DNA of 64,000 nucleotides from Hydrogenophaga sp. BPS33 (GCF_009859475.1 NZ_CP044549.1:2418001-2482000), one strand, 5' to 3'. Positions 50,282 through 59,964 are shown, counted from the stretch's first letter. A program made the numbers and translations. The notes: generated from the sequence alone by a model not told the origin.

Positions 50282-51969
50282 GTCAGTGCCTCCTCTTGTT
50301 GAGCGTGTGGCACCGGCGCCTGTGTGGCGTTGTCTGGGGCAAGGTCCATGGTCGCGCTCAGGGCGCGCAAGGTCTCGTCGAGCTCCCAACCGGTGCAGAC
50401 CGCTGCGACGATGCGGTCCGGTCGCAGCAGGACGATCGAGCCGGGGGCCTGGTCGAACCAGCGCTTGACGGTTCCGTCGCGGTCCGCCACGGCCAATGTG
50501 CCTTCGGGCACGCCGCGCTGCAGGTCCTGGCAGGCGGGGCGGACCACCACGGGAACCGCACCGAGCCTGGCCAGCACCGCGCGGCCAGCGGGTGTGATCC
50601 ACGCATCGGCGCCGACGCTCCAGGACACGATCGCAAAGCGCAGGCCGATCACATCGTCGAGGCGGCGGGCTTGTCCTGCGGCATCGGTCACCCAGGGCTG
50701 GATCAGCATCTTGCCGACCACGCCCTTGGGGTCGGGTGCGCCCCGGTGCACCACCGCGCCGGTCTGGAAAAAGGGCATGGGCTTGAACCGCATTTCGCCG
50801 ATGTACCGGCGCAAGGCTTCGAAGCGGAACAGCACCGGGGCCAGCACGTCGCGCAAGGCGCGCAGCACGGTATGGGACGGCACGAAGATGCGGCCCACCA
50901 GCACCGACAGATCGATCATCGCGCTGGCATGGGCGTGGCGCTCCTGGGTGTAGGTGTCCAGCAGGCGGTCCCCCGCCGCACCCTGGACCACCAACGCGAG
51001 CTTCCACGCCAGGTTGGTGGCGTCGCGAATGCCGGTGTTGAAGCCCTGTCCCTGCCACACCGGCATGAGGTGCGCGGCGTCGCCGGCCAGGAACACCCGG
51101 CCCTTGCGGAAGTCCGGCACGATGCGCGCGTGGTGCATGTAGACCCGGTGCCGCAGCACCTTGGGTTTCACCTCGGCCGGCAGCACGCGGGCGAGCAGTT
51201 CCTGCACGCGTTCGGGCCGGGCGAAGTCGGCTTCGTCCGCACCGCGCGGCACCATGAACTCGAAGCGGCGTATGCCGTGCGGCAAGGCGATCTCCACATA
51301 GGGGAAGTCGTTGCGCAGCACCAGGTTCACGTTGGGCGTGCCGACCGGGTCGTCCGCCAGATCGATGACCAGCCAGCGTGTCGACTCGCTGATGCCTTCG
51401 AAGGGCAGTCCCATGGCGCCACGGATGGGGCTGCGACCTCCATCGCAGCCCACGAGGTAGCGCGCCGTGGTCGTCCACCGGTTGCCCGCCGCCTCGCCGT
51501 CGGCATCGACGGGCTGCACCTGCACGGTCACCGCGTCCGCCGCGTCTGTGAACCCTTCCACGCGGCATTGCGTGCGCACCTGCACCTGCGCGAAGCGGCC
51601 CAGGCCTTGCAGCAACACCCGGTCGACCAGGGGTTGGATGAAGCCGTTGCGCCGGGGCCAGCCGAAGGGTTGTCCCGGCGGCATGATGGAAATCAGGGTC
51701 TGGCGATGGCGGTTGAGGAAACCCATGATCTGGTCGGGCACGGTGTGCTGTCGCACCGTGTCCACCAGCCCGACGGCCTGAAAACTGCGCAAGGTCTCGT
51801 CGTCCATGCCGACCCCGCGCGGGTAGTCGATCAGCTGGGGCAAAGCCTCCAGCACCAGCGTGCGAATGCCCAGTGCCCCCAGGTGGTTGGCCAGCGTCAG
51901 GCCCGCCGGGCCGGCCCCGGCGATCACCACGTCCCAGTCAACGCGTTGTCGTGTCATGGCGTGTGTCAT
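50278..51969 (-). CDS. mhpA: 3-(3-hydroxyphenyl)propionate/3-hydroxycinnamate hydroxylase
   Basis: A 563-residue single-component flavin monooxygenase using NADH. The FAD motif is [18 protein letters not shown], followed by the GD-type motif [14 protein letters not shown] and [22 protein letters not shown]. It hydroxylates the ring to the 2,3-dihydroxy compound, the first step of the pathway. It lies nine bases after mhpC. An alternative ATG is five codons in. Confidence 0.93.
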   Translation of the reverse strand: MTHAMTRQRVDWDVVIAGAGPAGLTLANHLGALGIRTLVLEALPQLIDYPRGVGMDDETLRSFQAVGLVDTVRQHTVPDQIMGFLNRHRQTLISIMPPGQPFGWPRRNGFIQPLVDRVLLQGLGRFAQVQVRTQCRVEGFTDAADAVTVQVQPVDADGEAAGNRWTTTARYLVGCDGGRSPIRGAMGLPFEGISESTRWLVIDLADDPVGTPNVNLVLRNDFPYVEIALPHGIRRFEFMVPRGADEADFARPERVQELLARVLPAEVKPKVLRHRVYMHHARIVPDFRKGRVFLAGDAAHLMPVWQGQGFNTGIRDATNLAWKLALVVQGAAGDRLLDTYTQERHAHASAMIDLSVLVGRIFVPSHTVLRALRDVLAPVLFRFEALRRYIGEMRFKPMPFFQTGAVVHRGAPDPKGVVGKMLIQPWVTDAAGQARRLDDVIGLRFAIVSWSVGADAWITPAGRAVLARLGAVPVVVRPACQDLQRGVPEGTLAVADRDGTVKRWFDQAPGSIVLLRPDRIVAAVCTGWELDETLRALSATMDLAPDNATQAPVPHAQQEEALT

Positions 51970-51978
51970 CGGGCGGCA

Positions 51979-52878
51979 TCAGATCGGCGTGTCGGCCGCT
52001 CGGCCCAGCAGGAAGTTGATGTGCAGGCGGTCGAACGTGGCCGCGTCTTCCCATTGCGGCCAGTGTCCGCAGTCCTGCATCACCACGAACCCGGCACCGG
52101 GGATCATCTCGGATATGCGGCGCCCTTCGGTCACGTCGGCGGTCGGGTCGTGCGAGGTCCACAACACCAGGGTGGGCGCCGCGATGCGGCCATAGTCTTC
52201 GGGCTGGATGAGGTTGCGCAGGCGCACGTCCATGTCCTGCAGCACCATCGTGTTCGCCATCGCGCGGGCAAAGCCTGGCTGGGCGTAGATGGCCTGGCGG
52301 CAGGCCACCAGATCGGGCGTGGCCTTTGACGGGTCGGCCATCAGCCATTCGACACGCGCCTTGATGAAGTCCCAGCTCGGGTCTTCGGCCGCGCGCATCG
52401 ACAGGCTCTTGATGCGGGCCATCACGCTGGGCTCGGCACGCGAACCGCCGGCGGTGTTGAGCACCAGGCGCTCGACACGGTCCGGGTGGTCCGCCGCGAG
52501 GCGCGCCACGACCCAGCCGCCGAGCGACTCGCCGCTCAGCCGCGCCTTGTCCCAGCCTTGTGCGTCCATGAAACGCAGGACGTGATCGACGTAGTGCGCG
52601 ATCTCGTGCGGGTGGTCGGGCTTGTGCGACCAGCCGTGGCCGATCATGTCGATCGACCAGGTGTTGAAGAACCGGCCGTGGTTCTTCAGGTTGCGCAGGT
52701 AGGCCTCGGCATGCCCGCCGGAGCCGTGCAGAAAGAGCAGGGGCGGCAGGCTCTCGTCGCCCGATTGCAGGTAGCGCGTGTCCACGCCTTGGGCGTCGTA
52801 CCAGCCTTGCCGGTACGAGGTGCCGAGCAGGTCTTGCCAGAAGCTGGTGGGGGTGGTGTTGCTGTTGCTGGTGCTCAT
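51979..52878 (-). CDS. mhpC: 2-hydroxy-6-oxonona-2,4-dienedioate hydrolase
   Basis: A 299-residue alpha/beta-hydrolase that splits the ring-fission product to succinate (or fumarate) and 2-hydroxypentadienoate. It shows LLFLHGSGGHAEAY (oxyanion), nucleophile S118 in SGESLGGW, the Asp in LVLWTSHDPTAD and the His in QDCGHWPQWE. It is the first gene of the operon, starting 86 bases from the MhpR-like operator. The start at 52878 fits family length. Confidence 0.93.
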   Translation of the reverse strand: MSTSNSNTTPTSFWQDLLGTSYRQGWYDAQGVDTRYLQSGDESLPPLLFLHGSGGHAEAYLRNLKNHGRFFNTWSIDMIGHGWSHKPDHPHEIAHYVDHVLRFMDAQGWDKARLSGESLGGWVVARLAADHPDRVERLVLNTAGGSRAEPSVMARIKSLSMRAAEDPSWDFIKARVEWLMADPSKATPDLVACRQAIYAQPGFARAMANTMVLQDMDVRLRNLIQPEDYGRIAAPTLVLWTSHDPTADVTEGRRISEMIPGAGFVVMQDCGHWPQWEDAATFDRLHINFLLGRAADTPI

Positions 52879-52964
52879 GTTCAAGGGGTCTCGGGAAGGC
52901 GGTTCGCAAGAGGCAGTGCTTGGTGTGGCCGGATCTTCCCCGCACTTTCCCCGGGCGCGAATAG

Positions 52965-52981
52965 AGTGCACCTGGTGCACT
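52965..52981. promoter_or_regulatory. MhpR-like operator palindrome
   Basis: AGTGCACCTGGTGCACT is palindromic at every position except the central base, in the mhpC-mhpR intergenic region. It closely resembles the 17-bp operator I recall for the E. coli IclR-family activator MhpR. It is 87-103 bases before mhpC and 81 before mhpR, suitable for activation of the operon and control of the regulator. Confidence 0.8.
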
Positions 52982-53061
52982 TTGGGGTGCGTGTAAACCC
53001 CAGTCGCCAGCCGCACTGGCGGGTGCTGCGGGCGCGGATGTCTCCCTACAATCCGGCCACG

Positions 53062-53886
53062 ATGATCACGACCGTCCACACCGGCATGGGCTTGCCCGAA
53101 GGACCGCACAAGGAGGTCAGAGGGCTCGCGCGGGGCATCCAGCTGCTGCGGGCGTTGAACCGTTCACCGGGCGGCATCGCCACGACGACCCAGCTGGCCA
53201 ACGCCTGTGGCATCCACCGCACGACGGTGAAACGCCTGCTGGAGACTTTGCGGGCGGAAGGGCTCGTGCGGCATGGCGAGCGCGACGGCCAGTACTACCT
53301 GACCTTCGGCGTGCGCCGGCTCAGCGAGGGCTTCGAAGATGAGAGCTGGATACTGGAAGCGGCCACGCCGCTGATGCACGCGTCCGTGAAGGAACTGCTG
53401 TGGCCTTGCGACCTGACCACCATGGAGGCCGGGTTCATGGTGGTGCGCGAGTCCACCCACCGATGGAGCAGCCTGTCCCAACACCACGCCATGATCGGCC
53501 AGAAGATGCCGATGTTCGTGACCGCGGCCGGTCGGGCCTATCTGGCCGCGTGCCAGGACGAAGAATTCGAAGCCCTGATGGCCATCCTGCGCAAGCGAGC
53601 GGACTGGATCGGCGAGTGGGCACGCGACAAGGCGCGCATCGGCAAGATGGTGCGCGAGACCCGTCGGCGCGGCTTTGCCATCAACACCGGCGAATGGGTG
53701 ACCGAGCCCCACTTCGGCGGCATCGCCGTGCCCGTCCACAGTGGCAATACCTTGCTGGGGGCGGTCAGCATCATCTTTCCGATCAATGTCGTCTCGGGCA
53801 AGGACCTGAGGGAGCGGTTTGCGCCACGCCTGGTCAAACTCGCCAGCGCCATTGGCAAACACAGCCAGCCCTGGCTGGAGAGCTAG
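53062..53886 (+). CDS. mhpR: IclR-family regulator MhpR
   Basis: A 274-residue DNA-binding regulator with the N-terminal HTH VRGLARGIQLLRALNRSPGG...IHRTTVKRLLETLRAEGLV and an effector domain with LTTMEAGFMVVRESTHR. The match to E. coli MhpR runs through both domains, and the gene is divergent from the mhp operon. It should activate mhpC-A-B-D-F-E when 3-(3-hydroxyphenyl)propionate-type compounds are present. ATG 53038 upstream and ATG 53086 downstream are alternatives; a TACAAT lies at 53046-53051. Confidence 0.9.
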   Translation: MITTVHTGMGLPEGPHKEVRGLARGIQLLRALNRSPGGIATTTQLANACGIHRTTVKRLLETLRAEGLVRHGERDGQYYLTFGVRRLSEGFEDESWILEAATPLMHASVKELLWPCDLTTMEAGFMVVRESTHRWSSLSQHHAMIGQKMPMFVTAAGRAYLAACQDEEFEALMAILRKRADWIGEWARDKARIGKMVRETRRRGFAINTGEWVTEPHFGGIAVPVHSGNTLLGAVSIIFPINVVSGKDLRERFAPRLVKLASAIGKHSQPWLES

Positions 53887-53892
53887 CGCGCG

Positions 53893-55014
53893 TCACAGCA
53901 CCAACCGCTGCGCGTACCCCGTCATCTCCAGGTAGCCGCGCCCGACCGTCTTGCCGTTGCTGTCGATCAGGTCCGACAAGCCTTCCCAGTACACCGTGCC
54001 GGTGCTGGCGCGGCTGTCGAGTTCCTGCGGATCGATGACCGCCTTCACGGTGTAGAAATCGCCCGGCGTGCGCACCACCCATTCCACCGGATAGCGGGCG
54101 CGCGTGAGCGGGCTGGTCCACCAGCGCTGGGGTTTGAAGTCGACCTCGCCGGGGGAGAACCGGTAGATGTCGGTGGGGCTCTTCGCGCTGCCCGCCGCGC
54201 GGAACGAGCCGCCCGCCCAGACTTTGCTGCCGTCCTTTCGGCGCAGCTGGAACGCCGTGAGGCTGTGGCCATCGAACAGGTTCATGCCGATCCAGTCCCA
54301 GCCCACCGCCTCGGGGTGCAGGATGGCTTCGCTCCATTCGTGGTCAAGCCAGGCGGTGCCCTTGATGGCAAAGCGCTGGCCCTGAAGGCTCAGCGTGCCC
54401 TGCACCGCGAGGTGCGGCTGGCTCACGTAGAAGCTGGCCTGCGAAGGGGTGGGGCCCTTGCGCGAGAAGCCCTTGTCGCCCTGCAGGAGCCAGGCCTGTT
54501 GGGGTGCGGCGTTCAGTTCGATGCCGAAGTCGTGGGCGTCGATGCGCGCCGTGTAGCGGCCGTCGGCATGGCGCTGCAGCGACCAGTCGCGCAGCACCAC
54601 GTGCGTGTCGTGCTCGCTGGCAAAGACGCCGCGCGCGTCGGGCTGCGCGGGCGGCTCGCCATTCCAGCGCGCGATGCGCTGGTCGTGCAGCAGCCGAGCG
54701 CTTGTCACATCGGTGATCGCGGCGTGCGCGAACAGCAACTGCCTGGCGGCCAGCGTGCTGCGCAGATCCTGGGTGGCGTCGACGCGGCTGCGGAAGAAGG
54801 TGACCTGGAAGCCGAAGTCGCGCCCGGCCGCGTCCTGTGCTTGCCCGGTGAGGTACCACCACTCGGTGCGTGTCTCGTTGTGTGTGCCGTGGTCGCGTGG
54901 GAACACGAGCGGCCGTGGCCGCAACGCGTCGCCCGGGCGGTGCTGGGCCTGCACGCGCGGCAGCGCGAATGCGCCCACCGAGGCGACTAGAAGAGGGCGC
55001 CGTCCGATGTTCAC
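53893..55014 (-). CDS. Lipocalin-like/CrtC (AttH-type) secreted protein
   Basis: A 373-residue protein with a signal peptide (LLVASVGAFALPRVQA). It belongs to the two-domain lipocalin-like family that includes carotenoid 1,2-hydratase and AttH. Typical segments are GTHNETRTEWWYLTGQ, FGFQVTFFRSR, LDHEWSE, and GWDWIGMNLFDG. The start is GTG at 55014, overlapping the FtsX-like gene stop (GTGA). In other genomes this family pairs with an ABC ATPase and an FtsX permease, suggesting a lipid or envelope role; the substrate is unknown. Confidence 0.82.
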   Translation of the reverse strand: MNIGRRPLLVASVGAFALPRVQAQHRPGDALRPRPLVFPRDHGTHNETRTEWWYLTGQAQDAAGRDFGFQVTFFRSRVDATQDLRSTLAARQLLFAHAAITDVTSARLLHDQRIARWNGEPPAQPDARGVFASEHDTHVVLRDWSLQRHADGRYTARIDAHDFGIELNAAPQQAWLLQGDKGFSRKGPTPSQASFYVSQPHLAVQGTLSLQGQRFAIKGTAWLDHEWSEAILHPEAVGWDWIGMNLFDGHSLTAFQLRRKDGSKVWAGGSFRAAGSAKSPTDIYRFSPGEVDFKPQRWWTSPLTRARYPVEWVVRTPGDFYTVKAVIDPQELDSRASTGTVYWEGLSDLIDSNGKTVGRGYLEMTGYAQRLVL

Positions 55015-57569
55015 CAATCCTCCTTCACCGCGCGCACCGCATCGCGGCCCGCGGCGGCCTGGCCGGCCATCCACGCGGTGAGCGTGCCCGCCACCACCAC
55101 CGCCGCGCACAGCGCGAGCAGCCGCGCCCACGGCAGCACCAGGTCCATCGTCCAATGAAAGCTCTGCGGGTTCACCACGTGCACCAGCACCAGGCTCACC
55201 GCCAGGCCGAGCACAAGGCCGGCGATCGCGCCGAGCACGGTCCAGGCCAGGCCCTCCAGCGCGACCACGCCCAGGATCTGCGCGCGCGTGAGACCCAGGT
55301 GCGCCAGCAGGCCGAACTCGCGCCGCCGCGCCAGCACCTGCGCGCTGAAGCTGGCGGCCACGCCAAAGATGCCGATGCCGATGGCCACCGCCTGCAACCA
55401 CACGGTGACGGCGAAGCTGCGGTCGAAGATGCGCAGCGAGTTCGCGCGGATCTGGCCGACCGAGGCGAACTCGATCTGCTCCTGCGCGCCGTGCTGCGCC
55501 GCCACTGCGCGGATGCGTTCAAGCACGGCGTTCTCGTCCGCGCCTTCGCGCAGGTGCAGCGCGAGATCGTTCACGCGCGTGTCGCCCGTGAGGCGCACGA
55601 AGTCGGCGCGGTCCATCACCACGCTGCCGTGTTGGCGCGCGTAGTCGCGCCACACCCCGGCCACGAAGAAGCGCGTGCCGCGCACCTGAGGTTCGGCGAA
55701 GGCCTGCGCCATCGCAGGCAACCACGCGCCGGGCTTCGCGCCGTAGAGGTCCACCATGGCTTCGCTCACGTAGACGGCGATCACGCGCTCACCCTCGGGC
55801 ACCCCAGGCGAAGGCAGGGCATGGCCCACCAGCGGCAGACTCAGGGTTGCGCCTGGCTTCGTGTCGAGCGGGCGCACGAGCAGGGCCACCGCGGGGCGTG
55901 CCGGGTCCAGTTGCAGTGGCGTGGCGCGCAAGGTGTCCACGCGGTCCACACCGTTCACTTGCGCCACCGCCGCCACAAAGCCGGGCGGCAGGTGGTGATC
56001 GTCGCCCGCGCCGCCGGCGCTGCGCACGTAGAGTTGGGCGGGCAATACGGCGTCGAGCCACTGCGTGACCGAGTCGCGAAAGCTCGCCACCATCACCGTG
56101 AGCGCGACCGACAGCGCCAGGCTGGCCACCACCCCGCTGGTGGCCACGGCGGCGGTTTCGCGCAAGCGGCGCGCCCGCTCCACGGCGAGCACGGGCAAGG
56201 CATGCCGGGTGATGCGGGGCGCGACGCGGTCGAGCAGCCAGCCCACGCCCAGCGGCAGCGCCGCGATACCGCCCACCAGCAAGAGCCCCACCGACACATA
56301 CGCCGCCAGCGGAATGCCCGCCACCGGCGGCGCCCATGCGAGCGCGCCGGCCAGCAACACCAGGCCCAGCGCCAGCGTGTGCCGGTGCGCACCGGGCGTC
56401 GGGGGCGCGCCCAGGCCCTTGAGCGCCAGCGCGGGCGCCATGCGCGCCGTGGCGCGCGCCGGCCACCAGCCGCCCACGAGCGATGCGGCCACGCCCAGCA
56501 ACAGGTAGACCGCCGCGGCCCATGGCCTCCAGAGCAGCGGCGGCGTTTCGCCTTTGAAGTAACCGCCTCCCAGGTCGCCGCCCAAGAGGCGCAGCGCGAG
56601 CGCGGCCAGGCCTGTGCCCAGGGCGATGCCCAGCGCGCTGCCCAGCAAGCCGAGCAGCGCCGACTCGGCCAGCACCAGGCGCAGGCGCTCGCGGCTGGAG
56701 AGCCCCAGCACACCGAGCAGCGCGAACTGCGGCTGGCGCCGCGCCACCGAGAGCGACAACACCGAGAACACCAGGAAGGCGCCGGTGAACAGCGCGACCA
56801 GCGCGAGCACCGTGAGGTTGACGCGGTAGGCGCGCGAGAGGTTGCTCACGCGCTCGCCCGATTGTTCGGGCCGCTGCGCGATCACGTTCGCGGGCAGTTG
56901 CAGCGCGGCCAGCACATCGCTGGCGCGCGCGCCAGGCGCCAGGCGCAGGTCGATGCGGCTGAGTTCACCCTCGCGTTGCGACAGGGCCTGCGCGGCGGCC
57001 ACGTCCATCACCAGCAGCGGCGCGCCGGGCGCGTTCACGCGGCCGGCCACGCGCAGGCGCGCGCCATCCCCCGTTTGCAACGCGGTCTGCCCCGCGAGAG
57101 CCTGTTGGGCCGCCGCGTTGAGAAACACCGCGTCGGGCGCGAACAGGTCGAAGCGGCGCGCGCCGCTGGGCGCCTGGGTGGTGTCGGTCACCGGCATCAG
57201 CGCGGGCGAAAGCGCGGCGACCACCAGCGCGTCCACCCCCACCAGGCTCACGCCCATGCGTTCGCCGCTGGGTGCAATCACCTGCAGTGGAAATTCGAGC
57301 ACCGGGCTGGCCAGCGCCACACCGGGGTGCGCGGCCACTCGCGCGAGCAGGGCATCGTCCAGCGCGCCCTGGCGCGCGCGCAGTTCCACGTCGGGTTGGC
57401 CGTTGACCGAACTCACCGCGCTGGAGAACTCGGCCAGGGCCGAGGCGTTGATCAGGTGCACCGCGAACGCGAGCGCCACGCCCAGCAACACCGCCACCAC
57501 CGCACTGGCGTTGCGCCAGGGGTGGTGGCGCAACTCTTGCCAGGAGAAGGTGCAGAGCAGGGCGCGCAT
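55011..57569 (-). CDS. FtsX-like ABC transporter permease (MacB/LolC superfamily), no adjacent ATPase
   Basis: An 852-residue protein with a first helix near residues 20-45 (ASAVVAVLLGVALAFAVHL) and a large periplasmic domain. A first FtsX core of three helices follows (LALVALFTGAFLVFSVLSL onward), then two central helices, a second periplasmic domain, and a final core near the end (FGVAASFSAQVLARRREFGLLAHLG). This double-FtsX layout occurs in lipoprotein or lipid extraction systems. No ATP-binding partner gene is next to it: upstream is a divergent transglutaminase-like gene. Confidence 0.87.
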   Translation of the reverse strand: MRALLCTFSWQELRHHPWRNASAVVAVLLGVALAFAVHLINASALAEFSSAVSSVNGQPDVELRARQGALDDALLARVAAHPGVALASPVLEFPLQVIAPSGERMGVSLVGVDALVVAALSPALMPVTDTTQAPSGARRFDLFAPDAVFLNAAAQQALAGQTALQTGDGARLRVAGRVNAPGAPLLVMDVAAAQALSQREGELSRIDLRLAPGARASDVLAALQLPANVIAQRPEQSGERVSNLSRAYRVNLTVLALVALFTGAFLVFSVLSLSVARRQPQFALLGVLGLSSRERLRLVLAESALLGLLGSALGIALGTGLAALALRLLGGDLGGGYFKGETPPLLWRPWAAAVYLLLGVAASLVGGWWPARATARMAPALALKGLGAPPTPGAHRHTLALGLVLLAGALAWAPPVAGIPLAAYVSVGLLLVGGIAALPLGVGWLLDRVAPRITRHALPVLAVERARRLRETAAVATSGVVASLALSVALTVMVASFRDSVTQWLDAVLPAQLYVRSAGGAGDDHHLPPGFVAAVAQVNGVDRVDTLRATPLQLDPARPAVALLVRPLDTKPGATLSLPLVGHALPSPGVPEGERVIAVYVSEAMVDLYGAKPGAWLPAMAQAFAEPQVRGTRFFVAGVWRDYARQHGSVVMDRADFVRLTGDTRVNDLALHLREGADENAVLERIRAVAAQHGAQEQIEFASVGQIRANSLRIFDRSFAVTVWLQAVAIGIGIFGVAASFSAQVLARRREFGLLAHLGLTRAQILGVVALEGLAWTVLGAIAGLVLGLAVSLVLVHVVNPQSFHWTMDLVLPWARLLALCAAVVVAGTLTAWMAGQAAAGRDAVRAVKEDW

Positions 57570-57661
57570 ACTGTCGAGCTTACAAGGGTGCTTGGTGAGG
57601 CAGCGCACCGACAGGCATTCGCCAGGCGCCTAACATGGGCCATTCCTTTCACGGTGCCACC

Positions 57662-58543
57662 ATGGTCCACATTCACCTTGCCATCGATCTGCAGTACGAG
57701 GTGCTGCCGCCCGGCGCCGATTTCATCTTCAACGTGCAGGCCGCGCACACGCCGCAGCAGACCGTGACCTGGGAACAGCTGCAGGTCAGCCAGCCGGTGC
57801 CGCTCCTGATGCACACCGACGCCGCCACGCGCACGCGCACCTTGCGTCTGAGCGCCACGCCGGGCGCGCTGTCGGTGCGGTACCGCGCCACGCTGGGCAT
57901 CGAGCACCACGTGGCCGACCCCGACCAACTGACCGAGACGCCGGTGGCCCAGCTGCCGCCCGAGGCGCTGATCTATATCTACCCCAGCCGCTATTGCCCG
58001 TCCGACTGCGTGGCGCAGAAGGCCTTCGAGTTGTTTGGCCAGTTGCCGCAGGGCTACCGCCGCGTGAAGGCCATTCGCGACTGGGTGCAGAACCATGTGA
58101 CCTTCACATCCGGTTCGAGCAACTCCATGACTTCGGCGCTGGACACGCTGAACGACCGCCAAGGCGTGTGCCGCGATTTCGCGCATCTGATGATCACCAT
58201 GTGCCGCGCGCTCAACATCCCCGCGCGCTTCACCACCGCGATCGACTTCGGAGCCGATCCTGCCTTGGGCCCGACCGACTTCCACGCCTATGTGGAAGCG
58301 TACGTGGGCCACCGCTGGTATCTCTTCGACCCCTCGGGCACGGCGATCCCGATGGGCTTCGTGCGCATCGGCACCGGGCGCGATGCGGCCGACGTCTCCT
58401 TTGCCACCATCTTTGGCGGCGTGACCAGCCAGGCCCCGCGCATCGACATCTCGGCCCAGACCAGCGTCGAAAACGGCTGGCAGATGCCGGTGCACCGCCC
58501 TGACGCCTTGTCCACCGACAGCGGCTGGCACGCGCCGGCCTGA
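57662..58543 (+). CDS. Transglutaminase-like (papain-fold) protein
   Basis: A 293-residue protein. An N-terminal beta domain begins VHIHLAIDLQYEVLPPGAD, followed by the catalytic core: C170 in RQGVCRDFAHL, H208 in DFHAYVEAYV, D223 in YLFDPSG. The triad is intact, so a cysteine protease or amidase activity is likely. There is no signal peptide. An ATG at 57635 upstream is possible, but 57662 begins the conserved domain. It is divergent from the FtsX-like gene. Confidence 0.85.
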   Translation: MVHIHLAIDLQYEVLPPGADFIFNVQAAHTPQQTVTWEQLQVSQPVPLLMHTDAATRTRTLRLSATPGALSVRYRATLGIEHHVADPDQLTETPVAQLPPEALIYIYPSRYCPSDCVAQKAFELFGQLPQGYRRVKAIRDWVQNHVTFTSGSSNSMTSALDTLNDRQGVCRDFAHLMITMCRALNIPARFTTAIDFGADPALGPTDFHAYVEAYVGHRWYLFDPSGTAIPMGFVRIGTGRDAADVSFATIFGGVTSQAPRIDISAQTSVENGWQMPVHRPDALSTDSGWHAPA

Positions 58544-58568
58544 ACCGACGCGCCCTGCCGCCCACGCC

Positions 58569-58586
58569 GCTCGGCGAAAGCCGAGC
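58569..58586 (+). other. Perfect stem-loop after the transglutaminase-like gene
   Basis: GCTCGGC and GCCGAGC pair perfectly around a GAAA tetraloop, 25 bases past the stop. The downstream sequence AAATTACT is not a T-run, so intrinsic termination would be weak; it may protect the mRNA end. Confidence 0.45.
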
Positions 58587-58639
58587 AAATTACTCTGCGA
58601 GCCCCTTCCCACGCCCGTGGTTTGTCTGTAAAATTCGCT

Positions 58640-58678
58640 TCGTTTCAAGTAAGAAACACGGATTTACTAAAGAAACGA
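58640..58678. promoter_or_regulatory. Inverted repeat before the Rieske oxygenase operon
   Basis: TCGTTTC (58640-58646) and GAAACGA (58672-58678) are perfect inverted arms, with an extra GAAAC copy between (58653-58657) giving GTTTC-N6-GAAAC. It sits 39-77 bases before the VOC gene and is a candidate operator or promoter element for that operon. Confidence 0.4.
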
Positions 58679-58716
58679 TCGGCCACCGCCACGGCCGGGC
58701 ACTTCAAGGAAGACAG

Positions 58717-59691
58717 ATGAGCGTATTGGGCATTGATCAAATCACCTACGGCGCTGCCGATCTGCCGCGTTGCCGGCAGTTCTTCCTGGACTGGGGGCTC
58801 ACGCTCGCGAGCGAAACCGCGCAGGAGCTGGTGTTCGAATCGCTCAATGGCTGCCGTGTGGTCGTGGCCCATTCCGACAAGCCCGGCTTGCCTGCCGGCG
58901 TCGAGCCCGATCCGACGCTGCGCGAAGTGGTGTGGGGCGTGGATTGCGCCGAGAGTCTGGCGCTGTACCGCGGCCGCCTGCAGGATCAACCCGGTTTCGT
59001 CGACGCCGAAGGCCGCATCGGCTGCACCGACCCCAACGGTCTGGCCGTGCGCCTGCAACTCACGCAAAAGCGCGACGTGCAGCTGGAGAGCGCGGTGGTC
59101 AACACCTGGAGCGAGCGCAAGCGCGTGAACCAGCGCAGCCCCGCCTACGACCGCGCCACGCCGGTCGAAGTGGGTCACGTGGTGTTCTTCGTGACGGACA
59201 TCCAAGCCACCGGCGCGTTCTACCTCGACAAGCTCGACTTCGCCGTCTCCGACAGCTACCCCAACCGTGGCCTGTTCCTGCGCTGCTCGCTCGAAGGCGG
59301 CCACCACGACCTGTTCCTGCTGCAGCCGCCCGAGCCGCGCAAAGGCCTGAACCATGTGGCCTTCTCGGTGCGCGATCTGCACGAGGTGGTGGGCGGTGGC
59401 ATGCACATGTCGCGCACCGGCTGGACCACCGAACTCGGCCCTGGCCGCCACCCGATTTCCTCGGCCATGTTCTGGTACTTCGAATGCCCGGCCGGCGCGC
59501 TGGTGGAGTACTACACCGACGAGGACGAACTCACCGCCGACTGGCAGCCGCGCGAATTCACGCCCGGCCCCACTGTCTTCGCCGAATGGGCCATCAAGGG
59601 CGGGATCGACGGCAACACCCGCCGCCAGGTCAACGCCGCTGCGCCCAGCGGCAAGTTCATGACCGACAAGGTCAAGCCGCCCACGGAATGA
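58717..59691 (+). CDS. VOC-family protein, type I extradiol dioxygenase-like
   Basis: A 324-residue two-module vicinal-oxygen-chelate protein. The second module retains the metal triad positions expected of type I extradiol enzymes: H154 (EVGHVVFFV), H213 (GLNHVAFSV), E264 (ALVEYYTDEDE). A ring-cleaving dioxygenase is therefore plausible, acting on the diol made by the Rieske enzyme downstream. It is the first gene of a five-gene unit and overlaps an ATG at its stop. Confidence 0.82.
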   Translation: MSVLGIDQITYGAADLPRCRQFFLDWGLTLASETAQELVFESLNGCRVVVAHSDKPGLPAGVEPDPTLREVVWGVDCAESLALYRGRLQDQPGFVDAEGRIGCTDPNGLAVRLQLTQKRDVQLESAVVNTWSERKRVNQRSPAYDRATPVEVGHVVFFVTDIQATGAFYLDKLDFAVSDSYPNRGLFLRCSLEGGHHDLFLLQPPEPRKGLNHVAFSVRDLHEVVGGGMHMSRTGWTTELGPGRHPISSAMFWYFECPAGALVEYYTDEDELTADWQPREFTPGPTVFAEWAIKGGIDGNTRRQVNAAAPSGKFMTDKVKPPTE

Positions 59692-59711
59692 CACAGAAGG
59701 AGACCACGAGC

Positions 59712-59936
59712 ATGCGAACCCCGGATCTGTACAACGAAACCCACCAGACGCGCACCGCGCCGCCGACCGCGTACGAAGGCCTGCTGGGCGACTCGATCGA
59801 ACGCGCCTACGCGCAGGGCATCCACGACCTCCCAGGTCTCGTGGGCTACCTCAACGACGCGGGCCCTTCGGGCCCCAACGGCCAGCGCTGGACCGAGCAA
59901 ACCTTTCAACAGGAAATGGCCCGCCTGGGCGCATAA
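59712..59936 (+). CDS. Small recombinase-like HTH-domain protein
   Basis: A 74-residue protein with a single helical segment region (LGDSIERAYAQGIHDLPGLVGYLNDAG, then QRWTEQTFQQEMARLG). I recognise it as the small HTH-like family that accompanies Rieske oxygenase genes; a DNA-binding role is not demonstrated. AAGGAG nine bases upstream decides the start at 59712 over an ATG at 59688. Confidence 0.72.
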   Translation: MRTPDLYNETHQTRTAPPTAYEGLLGDSIERAYAQGIHDLPGLVGYLNDAGPSGPNGQRWTEQTFQQEMARLGA

Positions 59937-59964
59937 GCCACCCCCTTTGCCAGGAGACACGTCC

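Noticed and set aside
54870..57767. A 965-codon plus-strand frame across the FtsX-like gene
   Set aside because: Arg/His/Gln-rich composition typical of a shadow frame; the minus strand encodes a coherent permease.
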